64,000 nt of DNA from Prolixibacteraceae bacterium (lineage in GTDB: Bacteria; Bacteroidota; Bacteroidia; Bacteroidales; Prolixibacteraceae): contig JAIBEZ010000035.1 in NCBI GenBank assembly GCA_019459485.1, forward strand, positions 1 to 64,000, read 5' to 3'. Positions 41,732-50,563 of this stretch are shown one piece after another. Under the pieces are notes generated by a model. The model saw only the letters and a list, made by a program, of their open reading frames with translations. It ran no database searches and was not told the DNA's origin. Both the position numbers and the translations under genes were made by a program. Positions within the stretch are counted from its first letter, which is position 1. Each line of letters begins with the position of its first letter.

Positions 41732-43063
41732 ATGAACATTCAAAGTAGAGTTGCTGCATTCATTGTTTTGATCGTTTTTGCCCTTGTTCCAACCATGGCT
41801 TTTCCCCAGATCACTTCTGTTGCCAATGAAGTTGTGCCAACAGAATATTCAAGTGGAAGTCAGGATAATGTTCATGTTTTTTGTGGTGAGAAAGGAGATT
41901 TGAATGCTTCGTTGATTGCCACTTCTCCAAACAATGAAACGGCCAGCTTTGAGTGGCTGAAATACAATGAGGCGACCCGTAATTTTGATCCATTCCTGAA
42001 TGATCAATCCGGAAATACGACCTCAACAATTTCTGATTTGGCGGATGGATGTTACCGGGTAAATATTACCGGCACTTCCGGAGTTACAACATATACTGCC
42101 TGGGCTTTTAATAATTACATTGAAGCGACGGCTGAAATTCCGGAGTCGGATTGTATTAAATTTATTCTAAAAGGAACTTTAATATCTCCAGCAACATTTA
42201 CATATATTGATCTGCCAACCAGCCAGCCCAAACTATTGAATAAGGAGATTGAAGTTGAATGGTTGGAAAATGGCAGTGCGGTTGTTAGCCGGATTCTTAC
42301 CTCTGAAATATTCGACCCGCCTACGAGTAATACCAATTATTTATTGTCGGTAACCGACCGCTTTGATTGTGTTGCCAGAATTAATATAGAGTATATTTCA
42401 ATTGTCACCAAGGCATCATTTGAGGCAACAAAACCTGAACGTAAAAGTGATTCGAGATTTGACGAGGCGCCATTGAGGGTTACTTTCAACAATACTTCGG
42501 AAAACGGCGATGCGGGAAAATTCGAATGGTTTATTTTCAGGGACCTTGATGAAATTAAAAGAGAATCGGCAGCGAATGGGGGTATTGTAAAGGACAGTAT
42601 TCTGATTAAAATTTTCACTGACAGTCCCGAATATACTTTTGAAAACTCCGGAAAATACATGGTCAAACTGGTATCAAAAAAAATATCTGAGTTTCATACC
42701 TGCACCGATACCTTTTACATGAGTGATTATATTGTTGCCGATACTGCGTTTATTGAAGCTCCCAATGTATTTACCCCGGGAAATGATGGTGTGAATGATA
42801 AGTTTGTAATTCGTTTTTTCTCGATGAAAACGGTTAAAATTTCAATTTTTAACCGTTGGGGAAAAGTGCTGCATGTTTGGGAGAGCAACAATGTTCAGGG
42901 ATTTAGTCCGACAATTGATTCAACTCCTCAGGCTGTTTGGGATGGTAAAGTTGGAGGCAAAATAGCTACCCCCGGCGTTTATTATTATGTAGTTGAAGGT
43001 ACAGGGCGAGATGGTGACAGAAAGCGAACTAGCGGATTTTTTCATTTGTTCAGGGGGAAATAG
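41732..43063 (+). CDS. Secreted protein with gliding-motility-associated (type-B, CHU_C-like) T9SS C-terminal domain
   Basis: PNVFTPGNDGVNDKFVI...ISIFNRWGKVLHVWESN...WDGKVGGKIATPGVYYYVVEG. Confidence 0.9.
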   Translation: MNIQSRVAAFIVLIVFALVPTMAFPQITSVANEVVPTEYSSGSQDNVHVFCGEKGDLNASLIATSPNNETASFEWLKYNEATRNFDPFLNDQSGNTTSTISDLADGCYRVNITGTSGVTTYTAWAFNNYIEATAEIPESDCIKFILKGTLISPATFTYIDLPTSQPKLLNKEIEVEWLENGSAVVSRILTSEIFDPPTSNTNYLLSVTDRFDCVARINIEYISIVTKASFEATKPERKSDSRFDEAPLRVTFNNTSENGDAGKFEWFIFRDLDEIKRESAANGGIVKDSILIKIFTDSPEYTFENSGKYMVKLVSKKISEFHTCTDTFYMSDYIVADTAFIEAPNVFTPGNDGVNDKFVIRFFSMKTVKISIFNRWGKVLHVWESNNVQGFSPTIDSTPQAVWDGKVGGKIATPGVYYYVVEGTGRDGDRKRTSGFFHLFRGK

Positions 43064-43201
43064 AAGTAAAGGGTAGATTCAATACTGGATTCATTGCCGG
43101 GCAAATTATTCGCCGGAATGGTAAATTAAAACCCGAACCATTCAATAATTTATTCAAAAACAAGGGTGTAAATTAAGTTCGTTTAGGTTCAACAATACAT
43201 C

Positions 43202-43369
43202 GATCAGTTAAACAACCGCATTTTTTAGGTGTTTTGATTGATTGATCAGTTAAACAACCGCATTTTTTAGGTCTTTTGATTCATCGACCAGTTAAACAAC
43301 CGCATTTTTTAGGTCTTTTATATCATCGATTGGCTATACAACCTAAAATATCCTATAAAATACCTAAAC
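43202..43369. repeat. 42-bp tandem repeat, three near-identical units plus one diverged
   Basis: Units at 43202, 43244, 43286, (43328): GAYCAGTTAAACAACCGCATTTTTTAGGTSTTTT...; CAGTTAAACAACCGCATTTTTTAGGT invariant in three. Confidence 0.92.
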
Positions 43370-43409
43370 AACGCTCTTCGTCAGGTAAACAAAGTTTCGT
43401 CACAGAGCA

Positions 43410-43450
43410 AAAAAGCAAAGGCCATATCCCGTATAAAGAAGAATATGGCC
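43410..43450 (-). terminator. Intrinsic terminator for 43479-43958
   Basis: Minus strand GGCCATAT...ATATGGCC-TTTGCTTTTTT. Confidence 0.7.
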
Positions 43451-43478
43451 TAAAAAAGTAACTTGTTTTCCTGTATTA

Positions 43479-43958
43479 TTATGCCTCTGTTTCTGTTTTT
43501 CCTGAGGCAGCACGTAGGAAAAACTGTTTCATATCGTTATAAACAGTTACTGCATTGCTTACTTTTTCGCTGGCGCTGTAACGCACCGAGCGGTAAAATG
43601 CCAGTACATCCTGGTAGTTGTCGTAATCGAGCATGATTTTCATGTCAGTAAGCTTACGGAGCACATCTTCTGCCAGCATAATCATTTCTTCAGTCCCGAT
43701 GCGGGCCTGATAGTCGCGTTCAAACTCTTCCCGGTCGATAAACGAAGGTACCAGCTCGGGGAATTGCCCCATATAGGTGCGGCCTTTGTTGATTTTTAAT
43801 TTGTTTTGCTCGGACACAGAGCCATAGGTACGGCGGTCGTCGTTCGACAAAACCGGAGATTTGGGAGTAATAATTTCTAGCAAGGTTCTCAATGCCTGAT
43901 TGGCAATCTCTTTTTCTTCTGCAGTAAAAACTACCTGAATTAAATCGTCGTTGATCAT
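43479..43958 (-). CDS. Hypothetical protein
   Basis: Intact 159-aa ORF with downstream terminator. Confidence 0.6.
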   Translation of the reverse strand: MINDDLIQVVFTAEEKEIANQALRTLLEIITPKSPVLSNDDRRTYGSVSEQNKLKINKGRTYMGQFPELVPSFIDREEFERDYQARIGTEEMIMLAEDVLRKLTDMKIMLDYDNYQDVLAFYRSVRYSASEKVSNAVTVYNDMKQFFLRAASGKTETEA

Positions 43959-44231
43959 TGGTTTTTGATTTAAAGGTTTAACTATTGTAATTACCAGTTA
44001 ATTCCGGAAAACCCTAAAAGGTAACCCAGTTTTTTCCTTTTTAACATTTCTTTTTATCGAGGGTTCATGATTCGTTATCAGTTTTATTTATAACGCCTTA
44101 TGAAATGTCAGGCCGTGTATAGTCGGAGCAGAAAATTCAAGCAATCTTTTTCGATGCAATTTGCTTCTTTTAGAAATGAAATAATGTAGTTTTGAGCAAT
44201 CATTTGACAATTTCAACTATAATTTTAAAAA

Positions 44232-45101
44232 GTGAAAAATAGAATCAAAGGCATTTTAAAGAACTACTTTCTTATACTAAAAATCAGGAATCGATTTTAT
44301 CCATCAACACAAATTGCCCAGCGGCAACTCTTTCATTATTATCAGGATTGTGAGAGAAATAATACTCTTCCGAAGTTACGGGATACAGGTTTCCGGGTTT
44401 TCTCGCAATTTGAAGAAGATGGCATATTGTTGTTCATCTTTTCTGTTATTGGGATGGATAACAAGACGTTTGTTGAAATTGGCTCCGATGATGGGATAAA
44501 CAGCAATAGTGCAAACCTTGTATTTAATTTTGGCTGGCACGGACTTTTTATTGATGGCAACAAACACAGCATAGAACGTGGCCGGAAATTTTACGGAAAA
44601 TACCCGCATCCATGGGCTTATTCTCCAAAATTTGCGTGTGATTTAGTAAAGCGTGAAAACATCAATCAGATTATTCAAAAGGCTGGTTTTTCGGGAGAAA
44701 TTGGATTGCTTTCAATTGATATTGATGGGAATGACTACTGGGTATGGGATGCGCTTGATGTGATTCAGCCTCAGGTGGTGATTATTGAAACTCACAATGA
44801 ATTTGGATTTGAAGATATTGTTGTTCCGTACGACCCCAATTATTTTTATCCGGGGAAGCACCCGGTTTATCATGGTGCTTCTCCAATTGCAATGACCAAA
44901 CTTGCAAAACAAAAGGGTTACAGGTTGGTAGGAGCAAATGAACTGGGATTCAATTTCATTTTCGTTAAAAACGGAATTGCTGAGGAATTTATTCCAGAGG
45001 TTAGTGTTGAATCTGTATTGCAACATCGATCCGTTGCTGAAGGAATGACTAAGTTTGAAGAAATAAAAAATTGGGAATACGAACGGAATAGGATAGAATA
45101 G
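44232..45101 (+). CDS. FkbM-like/SAM-dependent methyltransferase-like protein
   Basis: FSQFEEDGILLFIFSVIG...TFVEIGSDDGINSNSANL; LLSIDIDGNDYWVWDAL. Confidence 0.65.
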   Translation: MKNRIKGILKNYFLILKIRNRFYPSTQIAQRQLFHYYQDCERNNTLPKLRDTGFRVFSQFEEDGILLFIFSVIGMDNKTFVEIGSDDGINSNSANLVFNFGWHGLFIDGNKHSIERGRKFYGKYPHPWAYSPKFACDLVKRENINQIIQKAGFSGEIGLLSIDIDGNDYWVWDALDVIQPQVVIIETHNEFGFEDIVVPYDPNYFYPGKHPVYHGASPIAMTKLAKQKGYRLVGANELGFNFIFVKNGIAEEFIPEVSVESVLQHRSVAEGMTKFEEIKNWEYERNRIE

Positions 45102-45117
45102 GAACGCAATAACTGAA

Positions 45118-45147
45118 AAACCCGGTGGCATTCACGGGTTTTTCAGT
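45118..45147 (+). terminator. Intrinsic terminator
   Basis: AAAAACCCGgtggcattcaCGGGTTTTTC. Confidence 0.75.
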
Positions 45148-45162
45148 TTTGGCGCGCCAAAT

Positions 45163-45348
45163 TTATACCGAGGGAATATCAAGTTGTTTGCATATGTTTT
45201 TACACAACCGGTTATCAATTTCTTTATGCCTTACAACGGCTGATTGCTTCAAATTTGCTTTGTTTACCCAAATTGAATGATTCCCACCTTCTCGCAATAA
45301 CTTACAGCCATGTTCAGTCAGGTGCTTTTCAAAATCCTTCAGTTTCAT
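45163..45348 (-). CDS. hicA: HicA-family mRNA interferase toxin
   Basis: LTEHGCKLLREGGNHSIWVNK dsRBD-like with catalytic His; ORF overlaps hicB by 4 nt. Confidence 0.92.
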   Translation of the reverse strand: MKLKDFEKHLTEHGCKLLREGGNHSIWVNKANLKQSAVVRHKEIDNRLCKNICKQLDIPSV

Positions 45349-45572
45349 TGCGAAAAAATCAATCTTCGTTTTACAATTTTCCGTTTGGAATAATCCTTTT
45401 CAACCTGTTCTTTTTGCACTTCCAGAAAAAGTGTCAGTGCATCTTTCAGGTTCTCTTTTAATTCGTCGAGCGTTTTACCTTGAGACATAACTGGGGGATA
45501 TTCTTGTATTTGGCCTATATAAAAACCATCTTCACCTTTTTCTACCAATATGGTTAAATCCATCCGTTTCAT
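45345..45572 (-). CDS. hicB: HicB-family antitoxin
   Basis: LTILVEKGEDGFYIGQIQEYPPVMSQGKTLDELKENLKDALTLFLE. Confidence 0.88.
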   Translation of the reverse strand: MKRMDLTILVEKGEDGFYIGQIQEYPPVMSQGKTLDELKENLKDALTLFLEVQKEQVEKDYSKRKIVKRRLIFSQ

Positions 45573-45630
45573 ATAACACTGATTAAAATTGAATTGTAAA
45601 GGTATGAATTTCCCAATAATTGTACACAAT

Positions 45631-45660
45631 GAAAAACCCGGGTGATCTTCCCGGGTTTTC
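45631..45660 (-). terminator. Intrinsic terminator downstream of the EF-G paralog
   Basis: Minus strand GAAAACCCGGG...CCCGGGTTTTTC. Confidence 0.75.
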
Positions 45661-45673
45661 TTATTTTTTTAAG

Positions 45674-45708
45674 TATTGAGCGGGTGACTTAAAGTCACCC
45701 GCTCAATA
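45674..45708. repeat. Perfect 17-bp-arm palindrome with 1-nt centre
   Basis: TATTGAGCGGGTGACTT-a-AAGTCACCCGCTCAATA. Confidence 0.95.
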
Positions 45709-45720
45709 TACAACAAGTTT

Positions 45721-47877
45721 TTATTCGTCTTTCTCTTCAGCGGCATAAGCTGCCAAAAGTTCTTCCTGAACTTCCTGCGGCACTTTTTCGTAAGCGGCAA
45801 ATTTCATGTTGAAAACACCACGTCCACCGGTTAGCGAACTCAACGAAGTAGAGTATTTGTTCATTTCTTTCAGCGGAACGCGTGCGGTGATTTTTTCATA
45901 ACCTTTTTCGCTGCCCATTCCCATTATCAATGCGCGGCGGCCCTGCAGATCACTCATTACATCGCCCATTCGTTCGCCTTGCACCCAAACATCCAGATCG
46001 TAAATAGGCTCCAGAATTTTTGGTCCTGCATTTTTAAACGCGGTACTGAATGCATTTCGTCCAGCCAAACGGAAGGAGATTTCGTTTGAGTCAACCGGGT
46101 GCATTTTCCCGTCGTAAATGTAAACGCGAATGTCGCGGGCATACGAACCGGTAAGCGGTCCTTCTTCCATTTTCTCCATGATGCCTTTCAGGATGGCAGG
46201 CAAAAACCTTGTGTCGATTGAACCTCCGACAATACAATTGTGGAAAACCAGTTTCCCGCCCCATGGAAGTGGAGTTTCCTGTGTATCGCGAACCGAAATT
46301 TTCATTTCCTTTCCGCCATAAATAAACATGTTTTTTGGTGCGCTTCCTTCTTCAAAAGGTTCAATAATCATATGAACTTCGCCAAACTGACCTGAACCTC
46401 CCGATTGTTTTTTGTGACGGTAATCGGCCTGCGCAAACTTGGTAATTGTTTCGCGGTAAGGAATTTTCGGCGATTTAAATTCGATGTTTATTTTGTGGGT
46501 ATGGTCGAAGTACCATTTTAAGGTATTCAGGTGGTATTCACCCATTCCTTCAACGATCAGTTGTTTTAATTCTTTTGAATATTTTACAAGATAAGTTGGA
46601 TCCTCTTCTTTTACTTTGTGCAGAATTTCACCCACTTTTTCATCATCAGTTTCCGACAACGCTTTTATTGCTATCCTGTATTTTGGATCAGGAAATACAA
46701 TCGGGGCAAATTTCAGGTCCATTTCTTTTTCACAAAGCGTTTGGTTGAATTTGGTGTCTTTTAGTTTTACGGTGCAGCCAATATCGCCGGCTACCAATTC
46801 TGTGACGGCGGTGCGGTTTTTTCCGGCAGTTACAAACAATTGCGAAAGCCTTTCTTTTCCGTTGTTAAAAGTGTTGTATAAATCTTTTCCTTCGGTTACT
46901 TTTCCCGACATTACTTTAAAATACGTTACCTCGCCAACATGTGGTTCCAGCGCAGTTTTAAAAACGAACAGTGAAGTCGGGCTGTTTTCGTTCAATACGG
47001 GTGCTTTCCCCTGAATGACTTCACGCATTGGAACCTGACTTGGTGACGGAGCGATGTTGCAAACAAATTCAAGCAAGCGTCCAACGCCCATATTCCGTTT
47101 GGCCGAAACGCAGAAAACAGGGAATAAATCGCGTTTGGTCATCCCGATCCTAATCCCCCTGCGCATGTCTTCTTCCGAGAGCGAACCCTGCTCAAAATAC
47201 AGTTCCATCAATGATTCTTCATTTTCAGCAGCCATTTCAGCCAGGTCGTTGTGCAATTTATCGGCGCGTTCTTTTTCCGAATCAGGAATTTCAAGTACTT
47301 CCGGTTTTCCTCCATCGGGTCCGTATTTGTACAATTTCATTTTTAACACGTCAACAATCGAGTTGAACCCTATGCCAGTTTCAACGGGATATTGCACGAT
47401 GGTTACTTTGTTGCCGAATTTGTTTTTTAGATTGTCGACGTCCTGATCGTAGTTGGCATTTTCGTTGTCCAGGTGATTCAGAACAAAAATCAGTTTGTTA
47501 TTGGCTGCTTCGGCATGGCGAAAGGCCGATTCTGTTCCGGCGCCAATTCCGGTTGAAGCATCAATGACCATCAGGGCAAGGGGTGCAACCTGAAGAGAAG
47601 AAACTACGCCACCGCAAAAATCATCCATCCCGGGAGTGTCGAGGATGTTTATTTTTTTGCCGTTGACTTCGACGTACATGAGCGATGAAAATACAGAGTT
47701 GCCGTATTCCTGCTCAATCAGATGGTAGTCGGATACAGTATTTTTACTTCCGACATCCCCTCTGCGGTTGATTACTCCACCCTCGAATAGCATAGCTTCT
47801 GCGAGGGTGGTTTTCCCACTGCCAGCATTACCAATCAGTGTAATGTTGCGAACTTCATCTGTTTTATAGACTTTCAT
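45721..47877 (-). CDS. EF-G paralog (EF-G2-like), degenerate GTPase motifs
   Basis: LIGNAGSGKTTLAEAMLF, DTPGMDDFCGG (Met for His), NHLD instead of NKxD; EF-G domain architecture; 718 aa. Confidence 0.9.
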   Translation of the reverse strand: MKVYKTDEVRNITLIGNAGSGKTTLAEAMLFEGGVINRRGDVGSKNTVSDYHLIEQEYGNSVFSSLMYVEVNGKKINILDTPGMDDFCGGVVSSLQVAPLALMVIDASTGIGAGTESAFRHAEAANNKLIFVLNHLDNENANYDQDVDNLKNKFGNKVTIVQYPVETGIGFNSIVDVLKMKLYKYGPDGGKPEVLEIPDSEKERADKLHNDLAEMAAENEESLMELYFEQGSLSEEDMRRGIRIGMTKRDLFPVFCVSAKRNMGVGRLLEFVCNIAPSPSQVPMREVIQGKAPVLNENSPTSLFVFKTALEPHVGEVTYFKVMSGKVTEGKDLYNTFNNGKERLSQLFVTAGKNRTAVTELVAGDIGCTVKLKDTKFNQTLCEKEMDLKFAPIVFPDPKYRIAIKALSETDDEKVGEILHKVKEEDPTYLVKYSKELKQLIVEGMGEYHLNTLKWYFDHTHKINIEFKSPKIPYRETITKFAQADYRHKKQSGGSGQFGEVHMIIEPFEEGSAPKNMFIYGGKEMKISVRDTQETPLPWGGKLVFHNCIVGGSIDTRFLPAILKGIMEKMEEGPLTGSYARDIRVYIYDGKMHPVDSNEISFRLAGRNAFSTAFKNAGPKILEPIYDLDVWVQGERMGDVMSDLQGRRALIMGMGSEKGYEKITARVPLKEMNKYSTSLSSLTGGRGVFNMKFAAYEKVPQEVQEELLAAYAAEEKDE

Positions 47878-48215
47878 AATTAGATAGTTATATTGGTTTT
47901 TTAATCATTCAATATCGACATCAACATACTTTTATCAACAGAGCCGACCAAAATTAGTAATAATTAATTAACAACCAAGATAGAGTTGGTTAACCTGAAA
48001 ATGCTATAAAAACAGATGTTGTAAGCGATTATTAAAGGTTAAGAAAATCAGGGAATTGTGTTTTTTAAGTATTATTAACTTATGGTTGTAAATGTCTCAA
48101 TAATAGATTTATAGTTTCCCGATATGTTGTTTAATACTTTTTGCGACAATAAATTCTAATTGAAATTAGAAAGTTATTATAAAACCACTATTTTTAGAGC
48201 ATCATTGAATACTTT

Positions 48216-50402
48216 ATGGCTAAATTCCCTTTCTTCCAACAATATGATGCAATGGATTGCGGGCCTTCGTGTTTACGCATGATTGCCGCATTCTATGGAA
48301 AGACCTACTCATTACAAAAACTTCGTAATCTGTCCCACATTTCCCGTGAGGGAGTTTCGCTGCTTGGGCTGAGCGAAGCTGCCGACGCCATCGGCTTTCG
48401 TACCATTGGCGCCCGGATTACCATCGAACAGTTATTGGAAGTACCAAAACCATGTGTGGTTCATTGGGATCAGGCTCATTTTGTAGTGGTTTATAAATAC
48501 CGGAAAGGGATAATTTACGTTGCAGATCCCGGTTTTGGGCTGGTGGAGTATTCTGAAACCGAATTTAAAAAACATTGGCTGGCCACCGTCCGGCAAGGTG
48601 AGCAAAAGGGAATTTGCCTGATGTTTGATCCAACGCCTGCTTTTTTTGACCTCGAAGGCGAAGAATCTAAACGAAGTGATTTTCGTTTTCTGCTGAAATA
48701 TCTGAAGCCTCACCGGAAACTGATCATTCAGCTGGTTCTTGGCTTTCTGGCAGGAAGTCTGCTGCAACTTATTTTTCCGTTCCTGACCCAAAGTATTGTT
48801 GATGTCGGTATCAATACACAAGATATCAATTTCATATATCTGATACTTGCTGCCCAGATGATGCTTTTCATGAGCCGGATGACCGTCGATTTTATCAGGT
48901 CGTGGATTCTGCTCCACATCAGCACACGTATTAATATAAGTATCATTTCTGATTTCCTGATCAAGCTGATGAAGTTGCCGATTGGTTTCTTCGATACCAA
49001 AATGATTGGCGATTTGCTCCAACGCATTGGCGACCACCGCCGCATCGAACGATTTCTGACTTCGCAATCGCTCAATGTCGTGTTTTCAGTATTTAATATT
49101 GTGATATTTAGTATTGTGCTGGCGTTTTACAGCTGGCTGATCTTTTTTGTGTTTCTGTTTGGTTCAGCATTGTATATAGGTTGGATTTTTTTGTTCCTGA
49201 AAAAAAGGCGTGTACTCGATTTCAAACGGTTTGCCCAGTTGGCCGACAACCAGAGTAAATTGATTCAGCTCATCAACGGGATGCAGGAGATCAAGCTGAA
49301 TAATTACGAACGGCAGAAACGGTGGGAGTGGGAGCGTATTCAGGCAAGGTTGTTTAAAGTGAACATCGGAAGTCTTTCATTGCAGCAATACCAGCAGGCC
49401 GGATCGGTTTTTATCAACGAAACCAAAAACATTTTCATTACGGTTCTTGCGGCCACTGCGGTGGTTCATGGCGAAATGACTTTGGGTATGATGCTGGCCG
49501 TACAATATATAATAGGACAGATGAACAGCCCGCTCGATCAGATGATCGAATTTATGCAGGTTTCGCAGGATGCGAAAATCAGTTTGGAAAGATTGAGCGA
49601 AATTCACGATAACAAAGATGAAGAGCAGGTCCAGGAAGGAAAACTGGATTCATTGCCGTCATTAGCTGACATTAAGATTTCTGATTTGATATTTCAATAC
49701 GAAGGGCCGCATTCGCCCAAAGTGCTCGATAATCTCACTCTCACCATTCCGCACGGAAAAGTAACCGCCATTGTCGGCACCAGCGGAAGTGGAAAAACGA
49801 CATTGGTAAAACTGTTGCTTGGGTTTTATCCTCCGGTGTCCGGATCGGTAAAAGTGGGAGAAAGCGATTTGGCGAATTACCGGCAATCATGGTGGCGAAG
49901 CAAGTGCGGCGCAGTGATGCAGGATGGGTTTATTTTTTCGGATACGATTGCAACCAACATTGCCATTGGTGACGAAGAAATCAACAAGGATCGCCTGAAT
50001 TATGCTGTGCGAATGGCGAACATTAAAGAATTTATTGAGGGATTGCCTTTGAGCTACAATACAAAAATTGGTCCTGAAGGAGTTGGACTTAGTCAGGGGC
50101 AGAAACAACGTATATTAATAGCCCGGGCCATTTATAAAAATCCTGAATTTATTTTCTTCGACGAGGCGACCAATGCTTTGGATGCGAACAACGAAAAGGT
50201 GATTCTGGAAAACCTGAATGAATTTTTTACCGGAAAAACAGTGATTGTGGTAGCACACCGTTTAAGTACGGTAAAAAATGCAGATCAAATCATTGTTCTT
50301 GAAAAAGGAAAAATTGTGGAGATTGGTAATCACGAAGAATTGACAGCCAGGAGAGGCGCTTATTACGAACTGGTAAAAAATCAGTTGGAATTGGGAAACT
50401 GA
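48216..50402 (+). CDS. Peptidase-C39-domain ABC exporter (peptide cleavage/export, PCAT-like)
   Basis: FFQQYDAMDCGPSCLRMIAAFYGK (C39 Cys), HFVVVYKYRKG, VADPG; ABC TM domain; Walker A GTSGSGKTTL; signature LSQGQKQRI. Confidence 0.95.
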   Translation: MAKFPFFQQYDAMDCGPSCLRMIAAFYGKTYSLQKLRNLSHISREGVSLLGLSEAADAIGFRTIGARITIEQLLEVPKPCVVHWDQAHFVVVYKYRKGIIYVADPGFGLVEYSETEFKKHWLATVRQGEQKGICLMFDPTPAFFDLEGEESKRSDFRFLLKYLKPHRKLIIQLVLGFLAGSLLQLIFPFLTQSIVDVGINTQDINFIYLILAAQMMLFMSRMTVDFIRSWILLHISTRINISIISDFLIKLMKLPIGFFDTKMIGDLLQRIGDHRRIERFLTSQSLNVVFSVFNIVIFSIVLAFYSWLIFFVFLFGSALYIGWIFLFLKKRRVLDFKRFAQLADNQSKLIQLINGMQEIKLNNYERQKRWEWERIQARLFKVNIGSLSLQQYQQAGSVFINETKNIFITVLAATAVVHGEMTLGMMLAVQYIIGQMNSPLDQMIEFMQVSQDAKISLERLSEIHDNKDEEQVQEGKLDSLPSLADIKISDLIFQYEGPHSPKVLDNLTLTIPHGKVTAIVGTSGSGKTTLVKLLLGFYPPVSGSVKVGESDLANYRQSWWRSKCGAVMQDGFIFSDTIATNIAIGDEEINKDRLNYAVRMANIKEFIEGLPLSYNTKIGPEGVGLSQGQKQRILIARAIYKNPEFIFFDEATNALDANNEKVILENLNEFFTGKTVIVVAHRLSTVKNADQIIVLEKGKIVEIGNHEELTARRGAYYELVKNQLELGN

Positions 50403-50555
50403 TAGTTGCCAGTGGTCAGTCGCAGTTTGCAGTAACCCCTGCTGAACACTGAGACTGAACACTAAATAAGATGGAAATTGGGAAACTGATAATTTGCAGT
50501 GGTCAGTTGCAGTTGGCAGTAACCCCAATTGAACACTGAGACTGAACACTGAGAC
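50386..50555. repeat. ~87-bp tandem duplication including the last exporter codons and 7-nt-period arrays
   Basis: TTGGGAAACTGATAGTTGCCAGTGGTCAGTCGCAGT... repeated 87 bp later as TTGGGAAACTGATAATTTGCAGTGGTCAGTTGCAGT... Confidence 0.88.
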
Positions 50556-50563
50556 TTTTTGTA

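Noticed and set aside
43202-43369. CRISPR-like array (26-bp repeat, ~16-bp spacers)
   Set aside because: Spacers are too short, low-complexity and partly similar to each other; no cas genes in the window. Treated as a plain tandem repeat.
45163-45572. hicAB as a novel defence system
   Set aside because: Ordinary HicA/HicB motifs and gene arrangement; annotated as a standard type II toxin-antitoxin pair.
47880-48215. Leader/precursor peptide for the C39 exporter in the upstream spacer
   Set aside because: Only very short ORFs (e.g. MVVNVSIIDL) without a double-glycine motif.
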